DNA of 64,000 nt from Hetaerina americana (taxonomy: Eukaryota; Arthropoda; Insecta; Odonata; Calopterygidae): assembly GCA_022747635.1 (NCBI GenBank), contig JAKTNV010000074.1, positions 372,001 to 436,000 of the forward strand, in the 5' to 3' direction. The position numbers and the translations under genes were made by a program. Shown one piece after another: positions 62,095 through 64,000 of this stretch (the stretch's first letter is position 1; each line of letters begins with the position of its first letter). The notes under the pieces are model-generated. The model had not been told where the DNA came from. It was given only the letters and a program-made list of their open reading frames with translations, and ran no database searches.

Positions 62095-62695
62095 TTTGTT
62101 CATTATGATTTTTTTCATAAAGGATTTATGTTTATTGTTGATTGGAAAATAAGAAGTACAAATATTTTTTAGAATTTGGTGCTACTTGCGAAATCCAGGC
62201 TGTTATTACTGCATATGTTTATGATGTACTCATTTTTTAAGAAATATTTTTTTATGTACATATATTTAGTATTTCACACCTTACGTCTAAGTATATAAAT
62301 ATCACTGGTCCCCTGTTATTCTGTGAATTTTTGGGGTAGATTAGGACCCTTGTTATGAGACAGCCACAGGTTAACTGCTGCCTCCATTTTCCAATAAATC
62401 ATTGATTTTCCTGTAATCTTACAATTTTTACCAAAATCAATTAGTTTACCAAAAGATTGACCAACAAACATACATCCCTCAAATTTTTCAATAAATAGGT
62501 GACCAACAAACATACTTTTCCCGAGTGTTGTGTTTTTATAGTCCGTACAACCAAATTAAAGTTCATTCGGTGAGTGAAAACCAAAAAGGTACATGAGTGT
62601 AATATGGGCATATTTTTTATGCTTACTGTACTCTTTTCAGTGACTCTGTGAGTAATCTTTCCTGAAAAAGTCACATGATTGAAATCTCCAAAAAA
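62095..62695. other. PIGG intron 6, 5' part
   Basis: AT-rich. The phrase GACCAACAAACATAC occurs twice (about 62458 and 62501); otherwise nothing recognised. Confidence 0.35.
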
Positions 62696-63250
62696 CTTTC
62701 CAAGAATCTCTTACTAATCAGGAGACTTAAAAGCTGTATTCCTGAGGATCATTTGAGACTTGCCAATTTTCCCTTTTTCCCGAGGTCACCCAAGTAATTG
62801 CCTAGGGCTTTGTGGACATACAAGTAACAAAAAAGCTCTGCTTATGTTACAAAAGAAAGCAGTTAGGATTATAACCAGCTCTGGTCATCATGATCAGTGT
62901 CGTCCACTATTTATCGGGCTAAGAGTGATGATGGTCTTTAACACATACATTTACCAGTGCTTAATTCATGTCAAAGGTAATGTAAATAACTTTTTATTTA
63001 GAGGCAATACACGGATAATACAAGGTCAAGGAATATGTTAGACATTATCCAAAACCTTAAACCAGTCAGATAACCTTGCCTTGAAATTCTTTTCAAACTT
63101 CCCCATACTACAGGGCTGTCTAGCTATAATGGGTTCAAAAATGTAATTAAGGATTGGTTGATTTTGAACCCCTTGTATATTTGAGTGAATATTTTTAGCT
63201 GGACTTCTCAAGAGTACTATAGAAAATTATAATACATGTGTATCTCTTCA
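62696..63250 (+). mobile_element. Non-LTR retrotransposon 3' ORF end
   Basis: The plus frame 62760-63041 gives CGHTSNKKALLMLQKKAVRI, then ITSSGHHDQCRPLFIGLRVM, typical of the ORF2 region after the RT (LQKKAIRIIxxxxxxxxCxPLFxxLxIL). Later pieces, CLAIMGSKM and LRIG, fit the final segment. Truncated and with stops; PIGG intron 6. Confidence 0.68.
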
Positions 63251-64000
63251 CAATGGTAATGAATGTATTTAGTTTTATATTTTTCTTTTGAGGGTATCTA
63301 TAGTAGCAAGTGCTGTTCTTTGATGAGTGAAGATTATTATTAAGATTTCAGCATCATATGGCAATGTTTTCAACAAACTACAACATTCCAGGTAGGGAAA
63401 ACCCAGGCTTTATAAAACTGAGCACTTTTATATCCCTTCTTTCAAAATTTAAAAGAACTCAAAAACTTTGTTGATTTCATAATTTTATTTGTAGTTGTCA
63501 AAGTTTTTTATTTCTTTTAAATAATGAAGCAGTTCCACTAATTCATACCTGTAGTAATTTCCTACTTCTTTCAAAAGCCTGGATTTATGCTTTTTGCTAG
63601 GAAGTCACTTTTGCAGTCTTAATTTTCTTAATAATAAAATCTTTTATTTCTGTTGACTAAAAAGTGACATAGAAGTACTTCTTAACTTCATGCTGTGCCT
63701 CAACCCATCTAATCATAATCTTCCAGTTTTGTATTGTTCCCTAATGTATGGGAACATTGATTGACTCCCCCTCTTTTCTGAAATGCTTTGTTTGTGACAT
63801 ATTCGGCAATGTATTTATCTCATAGTAAGTGACCCACTAATTCTATGTTGTCAGTATGAAACCATCTGATTGATCACATTTTCTGTGAGTTACTGTTCCT
63901 TAAGGGTTTCTCTAATTGACTGTATCAAAAGGTGTAGTAATGGGTCTAATGTTTTACTCATCATTCACAGTGTGTACATTCTTGTGTGGCCTTTATCTTT
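63251..64000. other. PIGG intron 6, end of window
   Basis: AT-rich; no further PIGG exon recognised before the window ends. Confidence 0.35.

Overview
The window is AT-rich nuclear DNA of an arthropod, most likely an insect. It has long introns, GT-AG splice sites, and dense old transposon debris (RTE, mariner, piggyBac, Penelope-like, SINE, one solo LTR). The species cannot be named from sequence alone. The KDM4 gene keeps PHD and Tudor reader domains, which the Drosophila KDM4 proteins lack, so a non-drosophilid lineage is favoured.

Three conserved protein-coding genes were reconstructed exon by exon. (1) GMPPB, minus strand, 1586-7567: five coding exons, 366 aa, GDP-mannose pyrophosphorylase beta, complete. 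(2) KDM4, minus strand, 12974-40905: seventeen coding exons, about 1546 aa, a complete JmjN-JmjC histone lysine demethylase with PHD, extended PHD and Tudor modules; its Fe(II) and 2-oxoglutarate ligands are intact. (3) PIGG, plus strand, from about 42498: GPI ethanolamine-phosphate transferase 2. Six coding exons cover the N-terminal anchor and the lumenal catalytic domain; the C-terminal membrane part lies beyond the window. KDM4 and PIGG are divergent, with start codons about 1.6 kb apart. GMPPB makes GDP-mannose, which feeds dolichol-phosphate-mannose and hence GPI anchors, the substrate of PIGG. KDM4 is a chromatin enzyme and the neighbourhood is probably coincidental.

Layout. 1-7.6 kb: GMPPB, with a GC-rich solo LTR (4512-5242, 4-bp target duplication) and a piggyBac fossil in its introns. 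7.6-12.9 kb: intergenic, with a minus-strand RTE fossil, then the KDM4 3' UTR. 13-41 kb: KDM4, whose introns hold mariner copies, SINEs, an RNase H retroelement split by an (AT)n/(AC)n microsatellite, and palindromic elements. 41-42.5 kb: shared promoter region. 42.6-55.3 kb: PIGG intron 1, a 12.6-kb graveyard with several RTE copies, a Penelope-like GIY-YIG fossil, nested insertions and inverted SINEs. 55.3-62.1 kb: PIGG exons 2-6. 62.1-64 kb: intron with a non-LTR 3' end.

The most interesting non-genic signal is a dispersed motif CTGANGA-N14-GAAAC, seen at least seven times, three of them in or next to long palindromes in KDM4 introns. It matches the type I hammerhead ribozyme core. The base that varies between copies is the one known to be free (N7), and one copy has a fully paired stem I and a GTC cleavage triplet. 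A Penelope-like GIY-YIG fragment sits directly upstream of another copy, which fits the known link between Penelope-like elements and hammerhead motifs.
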